A DNA stretch of 64,000 nt from an uncultured bacterium. Its GTDB lineage: Bacteria > Verrucomicrobiota > Lentisphaeria > Victivallales > UBA1829. The stretch lies in NCBI GenBank assembly GCA_949292215.1, contig CASEYW010000031.1:36663-100662 (forward strand). The letters are read 5' to 3'. A program made the translations under genes and the position numbers. The notes under the pieces are model-generated. The model had not been told where the DNA came from and did no database searches. It saw only the letters and a program-made list of their open reading frames with translations. Position 1 is the first letter of the stretch. Each line of letters begins with the position of its first letter. Positions 25,738-35,004 of this stretch are shown piece after piece.

Positions 25738-28718
25738 TGAGTTTTCTCCTTGTATTTGAAAAGAATTGTTGTTGCTTCCAGATGTTCATTTCGAATTTCA
25801 AATTCGGAACCTCCAAGCACACGGAGGCATGCGGAGGATTCGGCTGCTTCCCATCCCTCTTTCAGACGAATGCGGGTTGTGACATTGCCCTGCTTCCAGT
25901 ATCCTGAACCGGGAAGATCAAGAAGCGGATTGAGCAGAGCAAGTCTCATTTTACCGCGTTCCCGCTGTATCATGACAATGCACGGGGCTGAAACCTTGCG
26001 CAATTCTCCGAATGCGACGGCCCCGGATTCAAACAGAGCATAGCCCGTGAGCCGCTGATCCGGAATATGGACAATGTGGGCGCCGCGGTCGCGCCGTACA
26101 ATCCGGAACGGCAGTTTTTCCGGAGAGCTCCGCCAGAATTCAGCAATCCGCCTGACACGTCCAGCCCGCGATGGAAAGCACACCAGATATTCATATCCGG
26201 CATTCTGCGGTGCGGGTCCATGGTTCAGATAAGCCAGTTCCATTTCGCCCTCGTTGGGTTCAAGTTTCTGATGGAGCGCCGGACTTTTCTGATTCCAGTA
26301 CGGATGAAATGGCCACGCAGTCTTTCCTCGTTGGAGCGTAATCTCTCCCTCGCGGAAAGCATAGCCGTTTCCAGCCGAATCGATGAAGAATCCTTTTCCT
26401 GCCCGGAATTTCGTTTTATCCAACATTTTCAAAGAATTCTGAAAGAGAGTCGTTGCCACCGGAGCGGTATCGGAAGAGATGATTCCGCTGCCAAGCATCA
26501 GCATCATTCCGTCGAAGGCGAAAACCGATTTACGCGCACGGAAACTGGTGTCAATCTGCGACGCCCTGCACCGTTTCGCATATTCCCCAACACCAAGGAA
26601 CCATACCGGCGGACCGACTCGAAGCGGATCGCCGACTTCCGGAAGCTCTTCCTGCAATTTCATTGCCCACATTCCAGCTCCGGCCAGAGCAACCGCACCT
26701 GCGAATGGCTCTGTCGTGCGAGCCTCCACGTTTTCAAAATGCTGACGCAGCGCATCTGCCGGAATGATCCGGGCGGTCGTCCCCGGCCAGAAGTTGTAGT
26801 TCCAGCCCTTGTTCAGAATGAAACCGCTTTTTTCCGGAGTCTCCCCCAGAATCTGCATTTGTCCGAAATTGAGATAACGCCCCATCGTATTCGCACCTTG
26901 AAACGCGTAAATCTCATTGGCAAACATCCCGTTGCGCTGTCCGCGGACAACCGCCATTTCATTGCCCTGTCGGTGAATCATGGAAACTGCATAGTTCAAC
27001 GCGGCAGTTCCGCTCATGGGGTCCGGAACAATCCCCGCCGCGCGAAATCGATCTCCCGCCGGAGTTTTCATGCGATAAAAACGTTCAAATGCCAGATAAC
27101 GTGCAGCACACGCCCGATCCATCTCCGGAAGCGCCTCGGCAACCAGGGCAAGATTGCCGGCCAGACCGAAGGAAAACTTCGGGCACTCCCTCCAGCGTCC
27201 GGAAAACATGTGCGGGATGTACGGGTTGGAATAAAACGCCATCACCATCACGGATTTTCGTATCAGACGATACATTTCTTCCGGGAAAAACGGAGAATTC
27301 CGCAGCAGATGAAGTGTCCGGCAGATCGGCCCGAGAGCCGGCAGATTATATCCGGAATAGATCATGGAATGATGAGTCATCGTTCCATCCGGCCATAATT
27401 CCCCGTTTTCAGATGTCAGATTGAGCCAGCGCTTCAGTGCAAGGAGATCACGATAGCGGATACGTAAATCATCCTGAAGGAAAATCACGCCAATACAGCT
27501 CTCCAGCAAGGTATTATAGAAATCTGCATTGCCGTGGCACTCCTTCAGGTACAACTCATCGACCCCGGCAATGAAACGCAAACGGGCGATCAGCGCATCG
27601 AAACGTCCGGCGGCTTTAAGTTCCTCCCGGAGAAGTCGGACCGGGGCAATAAAACTGGTTCTCATTCCGTAAAAACTGCCGTGTCCCTGCTGGATAACCA
27701 GATCCGCCATGTCCAGCATCAGAGTTCGCCACTGCATCTGTTCGGAAGGCGTCATTTTTCCGAATTGCAATGCCCGCCCAACCGTATGGAGATCGGCATA
27801 AAAGGCTGGGATGTTTGAAATTCTGCCGCTCACAAATTTTCCTGTCCGCCGGAGCGCCCAGTGTTTCCGGATCTCATTCAGGCGTTTTTTTTCATCCGGA
27901 TGAAAAGCCGTCCCGGAAGGGAATCTCTGGAGGAACTCCTCTCCGATGCGCTGCAAAATCCGGAGCTGCTCCTCAGAAAGCCGCTCCGGTGTTTCGAGTG
28001 AGATGCGGGGTGCGGCAGGATCAAAAATGGCAACGGAAAAGGGTGATTCATAAGCATCCGCCTCCATCCAGACCACCTGCTCAGAACTCAGATCGCGCCT
28101 GGCGACATAAGGCATTCTTGACGATGAACGGACAGATCGTACATCCATTTCACGGCGGGGAGCGAAATCATCGAAAATCAAAGTTCCTTTTGCCACCCCC
28201 GGGGGCGCGGTGATTCGCATTGCCGCAGCTCCGGGATCGGGGAACCTGGCAAGATCGCGACCATACAGAAGCGAATTGAATGTCCAGCCCGTGAAATTCA
28301 AATTGACATAAAATCTGCTGCCGCCGATTTCAAATTTGAGCTGTCCTCCGATTTTTTCCGGACAGAAAATCCAGCTGGAAAAACTGCTCAAATCACAAAA
28401 AGTCACCCATTCGTAAACAATAGGATCCGGCGATTTTCCCGTCAAATGCCGGAAGGCATCCGGATTGCGGAATTCTATCCATGCGCCCTCCCGGTCCCAA
28501 TCCCAGCGCAGGGATTTTGAACCGTTTTTGGCATAATCCGCAGAGATCGTCAGTTTTGAACCCGGTCCGGCGGAAAAATCATCTGGAATGGAATCCGATT
28601 CAAACGAATAAGTCTTGAAATCCGGTTTGCGTATTTCATAGGGAGCTTCCGTTCCCGTCAGTGTCAGTGCTGCAAACAGAGCACCGGAAGCCCAGAGTCC
28701 TTTCATCCTGTTTTTCAT
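25734..28718 (-). CDS. Polysaccharide lyase, chondroitin ABC lyase-like (PL8), copy A
   Basis: The protein has 994 residues, close to chondroitinase ABC I (about 1,000). A signal peptide (MKGLWASGALFAALTLTG region) precedes the N-terminal sandwich. The toroid has DGTMTHHSMIYSGYNLPAL, with His450 and Tyr457 at the catalytic spacing; the central part has NEIYAFQGANTMGRYLNFG and NFWPGTTARI. The C-terminus, YLNHGPAPQNAGYEYLVCF through TGYALFESG and PCIVMIQRERGKMRLALLNP, follows the chondroitinase ABC pattern closely. The start at 28718 has AGGAG 8 bp upstream; in-frame codons at 28757 and 28724 lack a fitting ribosome site. It follows the transporter gene by 51 bp. Confidence 0.88.
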   Translation of the reverse strand: MKNRMKGLWASGALFAALTLTGTEAPYEIRKPDFKTYSFESDSIPDDFSAGPGSKLTISADYAKNGSKSLRWDWDREGAWIEFRNPDAFRHLTGKSPDPIVYEWVTFCDLSSFSSWIFCPEKIGGQLKFEIGGSRFYVNLNFTGWTFNSLLYGRDLARFPDPGAAAMRITAPPGVAKGTLIFDDFAPRREMDVRSVRSSSRMPYVARRDLSSEQVVWMEADAYESPFSVAIFDPAAPRISLETPERLSEEQLRILQRIGEEFLQRFPSGTAFHPDEKKRLNEIRKHWALRRTGKFVSGRISNIPAFYADLHTVGRALQFGKMTPSEQMQWRTLMLDMADLVIQQGHGSFYGMRTSFIAPVRLLREELKAAGRFDALIARLRFIAGVDELYLKECHGNADFYNTLLESCIGVIFLQDDLRIRYRDLLALKRWLNLTSENGELWPDGTMTHHSMIYSGYNLPALGPICRTLHLLRNSPFFPEEMYRLIRKSVMVMAFYSNPYIPHMFSGRWRECPKFSFGLAGNLALVAEALPEMDRACAARYLAFERFYRMKTPAGDRFRAAGIVPDPMSGTAALNYAVSMIHRQGNEMAVVRGQRNGMFANEIYAFQGANTMGRYLNFGQMQILGETPEKSGFILNKGWNYNFWPGTTARIIPADALRQHFENVEARTTEPFAGAVALAGAGMWAMKLQEELPEVGDPLRVGPPVWFLGVGEYAKRCRASQIDTSFRARKSVFAFDGMMLMLGSGIISSDTAPVATTLFQNSLKMLDKTKFRAGKGFFIDSAGNGYAFREGEITLQRGKTAWPFHPYWNQKSPALHQKLEPNEGEMELAYLNHGPAPQNAGYEYLVCFPSRAGRVRRIAEFWRSSPEKLPFRIVRRDRGAHIVHIPDQRLTGYALFESGAVAFGELRKVSAPCIVMIQRERGKMRLALLNPLLDLPGSGYWKQGNVTTRIRLKEGWEAAESSACLRVLGGSEFEIRNEHLEATTILFKYKEKTQ

Positions 28719-28769
28719 AGTCATTCTCCTGTAGATCCTGTTTTCCACATCAAACATCCTAAGCCGCTC

Positions 28770-30197
28770 TTATTCCGTGCTGGGCGGCTGATAATTCTTT
28801 TCCCCGCCATACTCTTTCCATTTGAAATATACATAAATTAACGCCGCGGTTGCAATGATGGTGAAAACAGCATCCCAAACGAAAATGAAGCGGTAGCCGA
28901 AGAAGTCGATTGCCAGACCTCCCAGGTAATTTCCCAAAATCAGCAGGATGGAACGCACGATTGCATTGGCACTGCAAAACTGTCCGTACTTCTCCTTCGG
29001 GAAAATCATGACCCCGAGCGGAGCTCCGCAGACACTTTGAATCGCATAGACCACACTGATTGCAATTCCAACCACAAAAAATGAACTGTAATTTGTGGTA
29101 AAAAAGTATCCCCAGATATTGGCAGCCAGGATCGGAACCGTGCTGAAAAGATAGAGAAGCATGGGCGAAAAACGGTCGACGATGAACCCCATGACAAAAA
29201 TAACTCCAAGAGAAACCAGCGCACCTGCCGCACCGACTTTTCCGAACTGTTCCACCGTCATATGCAGATCTTCCGTGGCAAAAAGCAGATTGAATACACT
29301 GCGGCAGGTCGTGGATACACTGTGAAGTCCGAGTCCCAGAAAAAACATGACAAAAAACGGCTGGCGGTAGCATTGACGGCAATAGATCACAACCCATTCC
29401 AGCAGACGTTTGAAAAAACTCCCCTGCTTTTTCTGATAATTTACCACAGGCGGATATTCCCCCTCCTTCACAAAAATACACATCAGCATGAAAATCAGGA
29501 AGTAGGCTGCACCGACTCCGGTAAAAACCCATGCCACATTGATTTTCACCAGCGGAAGAACATATAAGCTGAAAACCAGGGTCGTCAAAGTTCCCGCGAT
29601 ATTCGATGCCGCAATGAAACGTCCGTAAAAGCGCAGCGGGATCACATCGGGAGCAAGATAATAATAGACGGATCCGACAATCAGATCAAAGAACTGAAAG
29701 ATAACCGCACAAACCGCAATCAGGAAAATCACCAGACTCCCGAGCGCAAACCCCATGTCCCAGCCCCGCGCATGCAGAAAAGCGGCAAAATGCGGCATCC
29801 AGCCGAGAAGAATCACAAAAAGCGCTACGAACGGAGTGGCAAACAGAAGATAGGGACGCCGCCTTCCCCACCGCGAACGTGTCCGGTCGCTGGCAGTGGA
29901 AAGAACCGGATTCATGATGGCATTCATCGCGGATGGCAAACTGCCGACAACAAGTCCGATCATGGCTGCGGATGCACTGTAATCCTTCAAAACCAGTGGA
30001 AGAACCGTCGGAACCATCATCCAGGCCATCAGAGAAAAACAGCATCCGCCCAGAATCAGCCAGAATCCGACAAAGATTACTCCGAACAGGGAATAACTCA
30101 GCGATCCGATTTTGTACGGTCTGGGATCCGATGCGGTTCCGGAATCGGCGGCATCGCGCAGTTGTGCGGCAGATACGTTCATTTCCACATTCTCCAT
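28770..30197 (-). CDS. GPH-type MFS sugar transporter
   Basis: The 475-residue membrane protein has about 12 hydrophobic helices and the glycoside-pentoside-hexuronide/MFS cytoplasmic loop SDRTRSRWGRRRPYLL after helix 3. Such proteins import oligosaccharides by cation symport. A hydrophilic N-terminus of about 35 residues precedes helix 1. It sits between the prepilin gene and the PL8 lyases, so it most likely brings in the unsaturated oligosaccharides they release for the cytoplasmic fucosidases. An ATG at 30182 (residue 6) is an alternative start. Confidence 0.88.
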   Translation of the reverse strand: MENVEMNVSAAQLRDAADSGTASDPRPYKIGSLSYSLFGVIFVGFWLILGGCCFSLMAWMMVPTVLPLVLKDYSASAAMIGLVVGSLPSAMNAIMNPVLSTASDRTRSRWGRRRPYLLFATPFVALFVILLGWMPHFAAFLHARGWDMGFALGSLVIFLIAVCAVIFQFFDLIVGSVYYYLAPDVIPLRFYGRFIAASNIAGTLTTLVFSLYVLPLVKINVAWVFTGVGAAYFLIFMLMCIFVKEGEYPPVVNYQKKQGSFFKRLLEWVVIYCRQCYRQPFFVMFFLGLGLHSVSTTCRSVFNLLFATEDLHMTVEQFGKVGAAGALVSLGVIFVMGFIVDRFSPMLLYLFSTVPILAANIWGYFFTTNYSSFFVVGIAISVVYAIQSVCGAPLGVMIFPKEKYGQFCSANAIVRSILLILGNYLGGLAIDFFGYRFIFVWDAVFTIIATAALIYVYFKWKEYGGEKNYQPPSTE

Positions 30198-30240
30198 ACG
30201 GTGATATCAGTTAGCGATTTCTGCGAGGGGATATGCCGGA

Positions 30241-31011
30241 TCACTGAACCCACATGGCAACCCTTGCGCTGAAATCTACGCCAAGCACTCCCGTAATTTT
30301 CTGTTCTTCGAACTGATTGTAATACCGGGGAATGCGAACCGTGGTCCCATCCATTGCTTTTGATGCAGTGATGCTTGTCGCGTGACCGTCAAGGTACATG
30401 ATGTTGGCGGTCGTCTGATGGAAGAGTGCCAGTGCTCCGGTACCGGTCGGCCGTCCGCCTTCCATAACACAGAATGGAGTATTCCAGTCAAACCTCCAGG
30501 CTTCTCCCACCAGAAGCATTCGAGAACTGTTTTTAAATTGATTGAGAGGCATGTACTGAGAAACATCTGGCATGTGACAGCGCGGCACAGCATAAGTGTG
30601 AACCGGACTGATTCCCTGGAACTGGCTGAGAGCCTCCGGACAAACCTGACGCTTGTAATCCTGATCTTTCTGAAATCCGGAAACTCCCATATTCTTATAA
30701 TAGGTAAACCATGCGCTCTCATATCCAACCGGCTGTCTGGCAAAAATATAGCCATTGTTTTCATTGGCATAATTAAGAAGCAGAATCCCCAACTGACGCT
30801 CCTGGTTGAGACAGCTTATCTTGCGCGCATTCATTCTGGCTTTATTCAAGGCAGGCAAGAGCATTGCAGCAAGGATAACGATGATGACAATTACGACAAG
30901 GAGTTCAATCAATGTAAATTTTTTCCCGGTGAACATAGTCTCAATTTCCCTTTTTCTGGAACCAATTCCAATGAAATTGGTGTTTCTGTGAATTTGTTGT
31001 TTGTTTTGCAT
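30241..31011 (-). CDS. Prepilin-like H-X9-DG protein heading the PL8/GH29 operon
   Basis: About 256 residues. The pilin helix is [20 protein letters not shown], preceded by Lys, then [20 protein letters not shown]. The C-terminal motif [12 protein letters not shown] is an exact H-X9-DG. Start choice is uncertain: 31011 has AGGAA 8 bp upstream; 30936 ([11 protein letters not shown]) and 31035 are alternatives. It is the first gene of the leftward operon of transporter, two lyases, two fucosidases and a binding protein, 43 bp before the transporter. A divergent GntR regulator shares an operator-like repeat with its promoter. Confidence 0.82.
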   Translation of the reverse strand: MQNKQQIHRNTNFIGIGSRKREIETMFTGKKFTLIELLVVIVIIVILAAMLLPALNKARMNARKISCLNQERQLGILLLNYANENNGYIFARQPVGYESAWFTYYKNMGVSGFQKDQDYKRQVCPEALSQFQGISPVHTYAVPRCHMPDVSQYMPLNQFKNSSRMLLVGEAWRFDWNTPFCVMEGGRPTGTGALALFHQTTANIMYLDGHATSITASKAMDGTTVRIPRYYNQFEEQKITGVLGVDFSARVAMWVQ

Positions 31012-31484
31012 CAAGAATTTCCTGACACACCGCATCGACTTTTTATGAAAAGCCGCAAAAAAGCTTTTTAAGCGTGAACCTCCTTCCCCGACTCAACGGG
31101 AGCGGTTTTTTTTATTTTCTCTTTCCTGAAAATAATTAATTCAAACATACCCGATTCGCATTTCAAGACAGGAAGCCCGGATCAACAACTGGACCCGAAC
31201 TCGAAACGCCTGCCCCTTCCGATTATCTTTGAACAAATCGGATTTCCCAGCGTTCTGTTCGACAATCTCCGATTTGAAGAACCATACACTCCCATGCTTC
31301 CGGTCCGTTTCTTTCTGTACTTGAAATTCGTCGTATTTTTCACGATTTTCCGGCAGAGGGACACCTCTGCGCCTCCCCCCGCACCGGAGAATCGCAAAAC
31401 CGAATTTGTTTTGAATATTTCAATCAGCCCCTTCTTTTCAAGAAGGTTGTAAAAGCTCGTTGTATTTTTGTTTCTGCTCTTTAA
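31012..31484 (-). promoter_or_regulatory. Long untranslated leader of the PL8/GH29 operon
   Basis: From the promoter at 31485-31512 the transcript would run about 470 nt before the prepilin start. No convincing gene lies in this stretch on either strand; the best reading (31182-31397) begins with TTG and has no ribosome site. A hairpin CCTTCTT-GAA-AAGAAGG lies near 31431-31447, and AAGGAGG with no start codon nearby lies near 31080-31086. The role of the leader is unknown. Confidence 0.5.
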
Positions 31485-31512
31485 TTATAATACAGTTTTT
31501 GGTTTTGTCAAG
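31485..31512 (-). promoter_or_regulatory. Strong promoter of the PL8/GH29 operon
   Basis: On the minus strand, TTGACA (31507-31512), 16-bp spacer, TATAAT (31485-31490); both hexamers are consensus. Confidence 0.8.
31488..31498. promoter_or_regulatory. Operator-like repeat, copy at the PL8 operon promoter
   Basis: ATAATACAGTT matches 10 of 11 bases of the exact direct repeat ATGATACAGTT found twice at the divergent GntR gene (31693, 31737). It overlaps the -10 box and spacer of the leftward promoter. Confidence 0.5.
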
Positions 31513-31684
31513 ATGCAGTTTTACTTTTTTTAAAAATATCTGAATCATACGCCTTGCTTTCGATCTGTTTTCCGAAAGAAAAAATGATATTTCCTATGAA
31601 AAAAAATATCCAGCAAGAAAGAAATATCAAAAAATAAAATTTCTTTTCCCTTTCATAAATATAGAATATTTTTGTTTTTTCCAC
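31513..31684. other. AT-rich divergent intergenic stretch
   Basis: No gene is visible. The stretch is markedly AT-rich, with inverted arms GATATTT/AAATATC near 31587-31612 and AAAGAAAT/ATTTCTTT near 31616-31650. It separates the leftward PL8 promoter from the rightward GntR promoter. Confidence 0.5.
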
Positions 31685-31713
31685 TTGCATTTATGATACA
31701 GTTATGTTATTTT
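31685..31713 (+). promoter_or_regulatory. Promoter of the GntR regulator gene at 31759
   Basis: TTGCAT (31685-31690), 17-bp spacer, TATTTT (31708-31713). Confidence 0.6.
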
Positions 31714-31747
31714 ATATAAAAGAAGGCTAGGTATTAATGATACAGTT
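31693..31747. promoter_or_regulatory. Exact 11-bp direct repeat flanking the GntR transcription start
   Basis: ATGATACAGTT occurs at 31693-31703 (inside the promoter spacer) and 31737-31747 (leader), 44 bp apart, about four helical turns. A 10/11 copy lies in the divergent promoter at 31488. Confidence 0.55.
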
Positions 31748-31758
31748 CGGAGGTTGAA

Positions 31759-32832
31759 ATGACAGCATTCGGAGAAAAAAAGAGACGCGGACGCAAAACG
31801 GATAAGCGGGATTCTCTGCGGGAATCGATTTCCGAGGATCTCCACAATGGAATTCTGACCGGAAAACTGCCGGGATTGAATATTCTGGCGAAACGGTATG
31901 CTGCTTCGCCGGCAACCGTACAGAGGACTCTGAAGGAGATAGCCAACATGGGACTTGTCGATATCCGTCCCAGAAGCGGAACCTACGCAACGGTGTCTCG
32001 CGAAGTCCATTTCGTTTATTTCGAGGAACTGATGGATGATGTAGCCGCTCAACCCAATCAGCCATCGTGTTTTCAGTCGGAGTACGGCGTTTTGTATGAT
32101 GGTCTGCATAATACTTTGAGGGAAGCCGGAGTTACCTGTCATTTCTGGCCGGTCAACCGGAACTCCACCAGATTTCTGGAGGAAAAAGCTCTGGTGATTG
32201 CCATCTTCTCACAATATGCCCAGGAGTTCGCTTATAAATTTCTGGAGCACACAAACTGGATTCGTGTCATGGGGGCGCAGGATTACAATTGTCCCGGAGG
32301 ACACATTACCTACGACAATCTGCAAATCGGAAAAATGGCGGTGAACTATCTCAGAGCTTCCGGCTGCCGCAGAATCGCCTGCATTGGCAGTCCGCGAATG
32401 CTCCTCTTCCGCCAGCGGATTGATTCTGTGCTGGAAGAGTGCCGAAATCAAAAGATTGACCTGCAACTTTGGGAAGTTGATCTGCATACAATGCCGCTGT
32501 CTGAAATCTGCCAGAAAATCAGGAATGCTGTCACGGCGAACCGTGAAATTCTCCGTTCCGGCGAACTCGGACTTTTCTGTTGTGCAGACCACTTCATGGT
32601 TCCTCTGCGCCAGGAAATGGCGGCAGCTGGACTTTCTCCGGAAAAAATACATCATTTATCCTGTGACAACAATCCCTCTTTCCTGCGCGGGATTTATCCG
32701 GCTTCAACAGAAATCGATATCGGAATGTACCGGATCGGGGTTGCTGCTGCGCACCAGATTCTCGGACCACTGGAGCAGATCAGAAACAAATCAATGGTTT
32801 CTCCAGAGTTGGTTTTACCGGAAAATTCCTGA
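31759..32832 (+). CDS. GntR-type regulator with LacI-like sensor domain (divergent from PL8 operon)
   Basis: The 357-residue protein has a basic N-terminus, a GntR winged helix (SEDLHNGILTGKLPGLNILAKRYAASPATVQRTLKEIANMGLVDIRPRSGTY, split by position 75) and a periplasmic-binding-like effector domain, with YLRASGCRRIACIGSPRM and GLFCCADHFMVPL. This AraR-like layout indicates a sugar-responsive repressor. GGAGG at 31749-31753 sets the start. Direct repeats at its own promoter and at the PL8 promoter suggest it controls itself and the 12-kb lyase/fucosidase operon. Confidence 0.87.
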   Translation: MTAFGEKKRRGRKTDKRDSLRESISEDLHNGILTGKLPGLNILAKRYAASPATVQRTLKEIANMGLVDIRPRSGTYATVSREVHFVYFEELMDDVAAQPNQPSCFQSEYGVLYDGLHNTLREAGVTCHFWPVNRNSTRFLEEKALVIAIFSQYAQEFAYKFLEHTNWIRVMGAQDYNCPGGHITYDNLQIGKMAVNYLRASGCRRIACIGSPRMLLFRQRIDSVLEECRNQKIDLQLWEVDLHTMPLSEICQKIRNAVTANREILRSGELGLFCCADHFMVPLRQEMAAAGLSPEKIHHLSCDNNPSFLRGIYPASTEIDIGMYRIGVAAAHQILGPLEQIRNKSMVSPELVLPENS

Positions 32833-33066
32833 GAAAACAACATACGAAGCGGCAATTTCATCCGGAAAATCAGAATCTCGGAAAACCGGGATCAAGGGAT
32901 TTTCGAGGAAAAAGCCAATCAAAGAGTTCTGATAAAAAGAATCGCTGAAAAGCTGCATCACAGGAAATCAAAAACATTTCTCTGCTGCATTCCAATGCGA
33001 CAGCCCGATACCGGAATCCGGAACAGGCAAAGGCTTGCATGCCGGAAAGAGAAATAAAACAACACA
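32833..33066. other. Intergenic stretch without a visible gene
   Basis: The 234 bp between the GntR stop and the terminator hold no supportable gene on either strand; the next 126 bp contain the terminator and the next promoter. Confidence 0.5.
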
Positions 33067-33114
33067 ACGTCTCCTTGTTTTCCCGAGAGGAAACAAAAGA
33101 GACGTCTTTTTTTT
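33067..33114 (+). terminator. Strong terminator between the two GntR genes
   Basis: ACGTCTCCTTGTTTTCC (33067-33083) pairs with GGAAACAAAAGAGACGT (33089-33105) with one mismatch, followed by CTTTTTTTT. Confidence 0.88.
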
Positions 33115-33135
33115 GTTAATTTCTCTTCACGCCCC

Positions 33136-33164
33136 TTGCCGATAACTAGACCTGTAAGTATAAT
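33136..33164 (+). promoter_or_regulatory. Promoter of the GntR-prepilin-GH71 operon
   Basis: TTGCCG (33136-33141), 17-bp spacer, TATAAT (33159-33164), 28 bp before the start codon. Confidence 0.7.
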
Positions 33165-33192
33165 TAACAAAAAATGAGTCAAAGGGGAGCAA

Positions 33193-34275
33193 ATGAAACC
33201 GCCGGTCAAACGCATGAACCTGGTCAACCGAATCCGCAGGGGAATCACGGAAGGGACCTATCCGCATGGATTCCGCTTTCCCATTGAGCGGGATTTCTGC
33301 CGGGAACTCGGGGTTGCACGGGAAACACTGCGGGGAGCATTGAAAATACTTGAGGAAGAAAACTATATTGAACGGATTATCGGTCAGGGTACGTATGTCC
33401 GTTACGGGGATACGCGGGAACTGTTTTTTCTGATTCCCTGCCCGGATTATTTCATTCGATCCAATTATACGACACGGCATTCGACGGGAAAAATACTGAG
33501 CGGGTGTCTTGCACAGTCCCATCTTCTGAATTTCCATGTTGTTCCGCTCTCCATCTCCCGGACGAACAATCAGCAGGAAATCGACTGGAACGCCCTTCGT
33601 CAGCTTCCGGAGCGGGCACGTGTTGTTTTTTACAGCAACTGGTTCTATCCGGTCTACGAGTTGCTGCATAAAAAAAAGTGCCGGGTCATGATGGTGAAAA
33701 ATGTCTGGAAAAATGTACCGGCTGAACAGAATTATCCCGACGAATGGGCATCCTGCTATCTGGATGAATATTCTGCGTTTGCCTCCAATGTGGAACTGCT
33801 CCACTCCTGCGGCTGCCGGAAAATCATGGCGGCAAGCGAACATCTGGACAATCCAGAAAATCCGCGCAAGGCTGGATATTTTGAAGGACTCCGGCGTTGC
33901 GGCCTTGATCTGAACAATGCCATGACCAGTGTAACCATGCCATACTCCGAAAATTCGGAAACATTCCGGCGCTATATTCAGGATCTGTACGCAAAATTCC
34001 GCTTCGATGGACTCCTGATTGCACTTCCCGATACTCTCACCATTGATTACAGCAAAACCCTGAACGGAAATCTCGGTATTCCGGAAAACGTGAAGATCAT
34101 TACAGAGTTTGAATATGAATACAACAACAGTCTGAAACACCCGGTCACGTCATATTCGTATGATTTCCAGGAGGTTGGAGAACAGCTCTCCCGTTTTCTT
34201 TTTACGGAAGACTATCATCAGGAAAAATTTACATTTCAACATTTTTATAAAAACAAGGAGGGACTAACATCATGA
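33193..34275 (+). CDS. GntR-type regulator with LacI-like sensor domain
   Basis: The 360-residue protein has the GntR winged helix [20 protein letters not shown], then [24 protein letters not shown] and GQGTYVRYG, and a periplasmic-binding-like effector domain with [20 protein letters not shown] and [12 protein letters not shown]. Its stop overlaps the prepilin ATG (ATGA at 34272-34275), so the two are translationally coupled and made together. AAAGGGGAG precedes the start. With the prepilin and the GH71-like enzyme it forms one rightward operon. The effector is unknown. Confidence 0.87.
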   Translation: MKPPVKRMNLVNRIRRGITEGTYPHGFRFPIERDFCRELGVARETLRGALKILEEENYIERIIGQGTYVRYGDTRELFFLIPCPDYFIRSNYTTRHSTGKILSGCLAQSHLLNFHVVPLSISRTNNQQEIDWNALRQLPERARVVFYSNWFYPVYELLHKKKCRVMMVKNVWKNVPAEQNYPDEWASCYLDEYSAFASNVELLHSCGCRKIMAASEHLDNPENPRKAGYFEGLRRCGLDLNNAMTSVTMPYSENSETFRRYIQDLYAKFRFDGLLIALPDTLTIDYSKTLNGNLGIPENVKIITEFEYEYNNSLKHPVTSYSYDFQEVGEQLSRFLFTEDYHQEKFTFQHFYKNKEGLTS

Positions 34276-34955
34276 AAATGAAGAACTTCACACTCATAGA
34301 GCTCCTCGTGGTCATTGCGATCATCGCGATCCTGGCAGGATTGCTGCTGCCGGCATTAAACTCTGCAAGAGAAAAGGCCAGAGCAACTCAATGCGTCAAT
34401 AACATGAAACAGACGCATTTGAGCCTCATCGGATACAGCGAAGTGTTTGACGGCTTCATCATCCCCTCTCTAAATGAAGGAGACTCTCCCTGGGGTAATT
34501 ACCTCAGCACTTACAAGCTCATGCAGATGACCGGAGCCAAAGGCGGGAACGGGGAAGGAACCATCGCGCCGTTGCTCTCCTGTCCCAGCCAGGATCCCCT
34601 GACCGATCCACTCGGCAGAACCAACAAATATTGCGATATTCAATATGTCGGCTGCTACCACTATGCACTAAATATGCTTGTCAGTATCCGCCGGGCAACC
34701 GGCGATATGCCGAAACGCCTGGAAAACGTCTATCAGCCTTCTGTCACCTACTGGATGCTGGAAGCCACCAACCCGAGAACCTATCCGGACAACAACATCA
34801 CCGGGGCATTCTCCGGGAAGTTCAGACACTCAAATGGAATGAATATTCTGCATTTCGACGGACATGTCACCTTTAAGAAACATCTTGGCACAGTCTCCTG
34901 GACCAGCCGCAACTGGGCGGGAACCACTCCGAGAGATCAGATTACCTGCGACTGA
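34272..34955 (+). CDS. Prepilin-like H-X9-DG protein coupled to GntR regulator
   Basis: The 227-residue protein has a very short leader (MKMKN) before [20 protein letters not shown] and [17 protein letters not shown]. The residue before Phe is Asn, not Gly. The C-terminal [12 protein letters not shown] is an exact H-X9-DG. It overlaps the regulator by 4 bp and precedes a secreted GH71-like enzyme by 49 bp. Confidence 0.88.
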   Translation: MKMKNFTLIELLVVIAIIAILAGLLLPALNSAREKARATQCVNNMKQTHLSLIGYSEVFDGFIIPSLNEGDSPWGNYLSTYKLMQMTGAKGGNGEGTIAPLLSCPSQDPLTDPLGRTNKYCDIQYVGCYHYALNMLVSIRRATGDMPKRLENVYQPSVTYWMLEATNPRTYPDNNITGAFSGKFRHSNGMNILHFDGHVTFKKHLGTVSWTSRNWAGTTPRDQITCD

Positions 34956-35004
34956 CCGTCGCATTCCGATACAACCAGAACCATCACCACCCAGGACACT
35001 CATC

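Noticed and set aside
31079..31118. Possible terminator near 31090 with a T run on the plus strand
   Set aside because: The stem is only three GC pairs, and no plus-strand gene ends upstream.
31182..31397. 71-codon minus-strand frame in the PL8 leader
   Set aside because: Starts with TTG, no ribosome site and no recognisable product; kept only as part of the leader.
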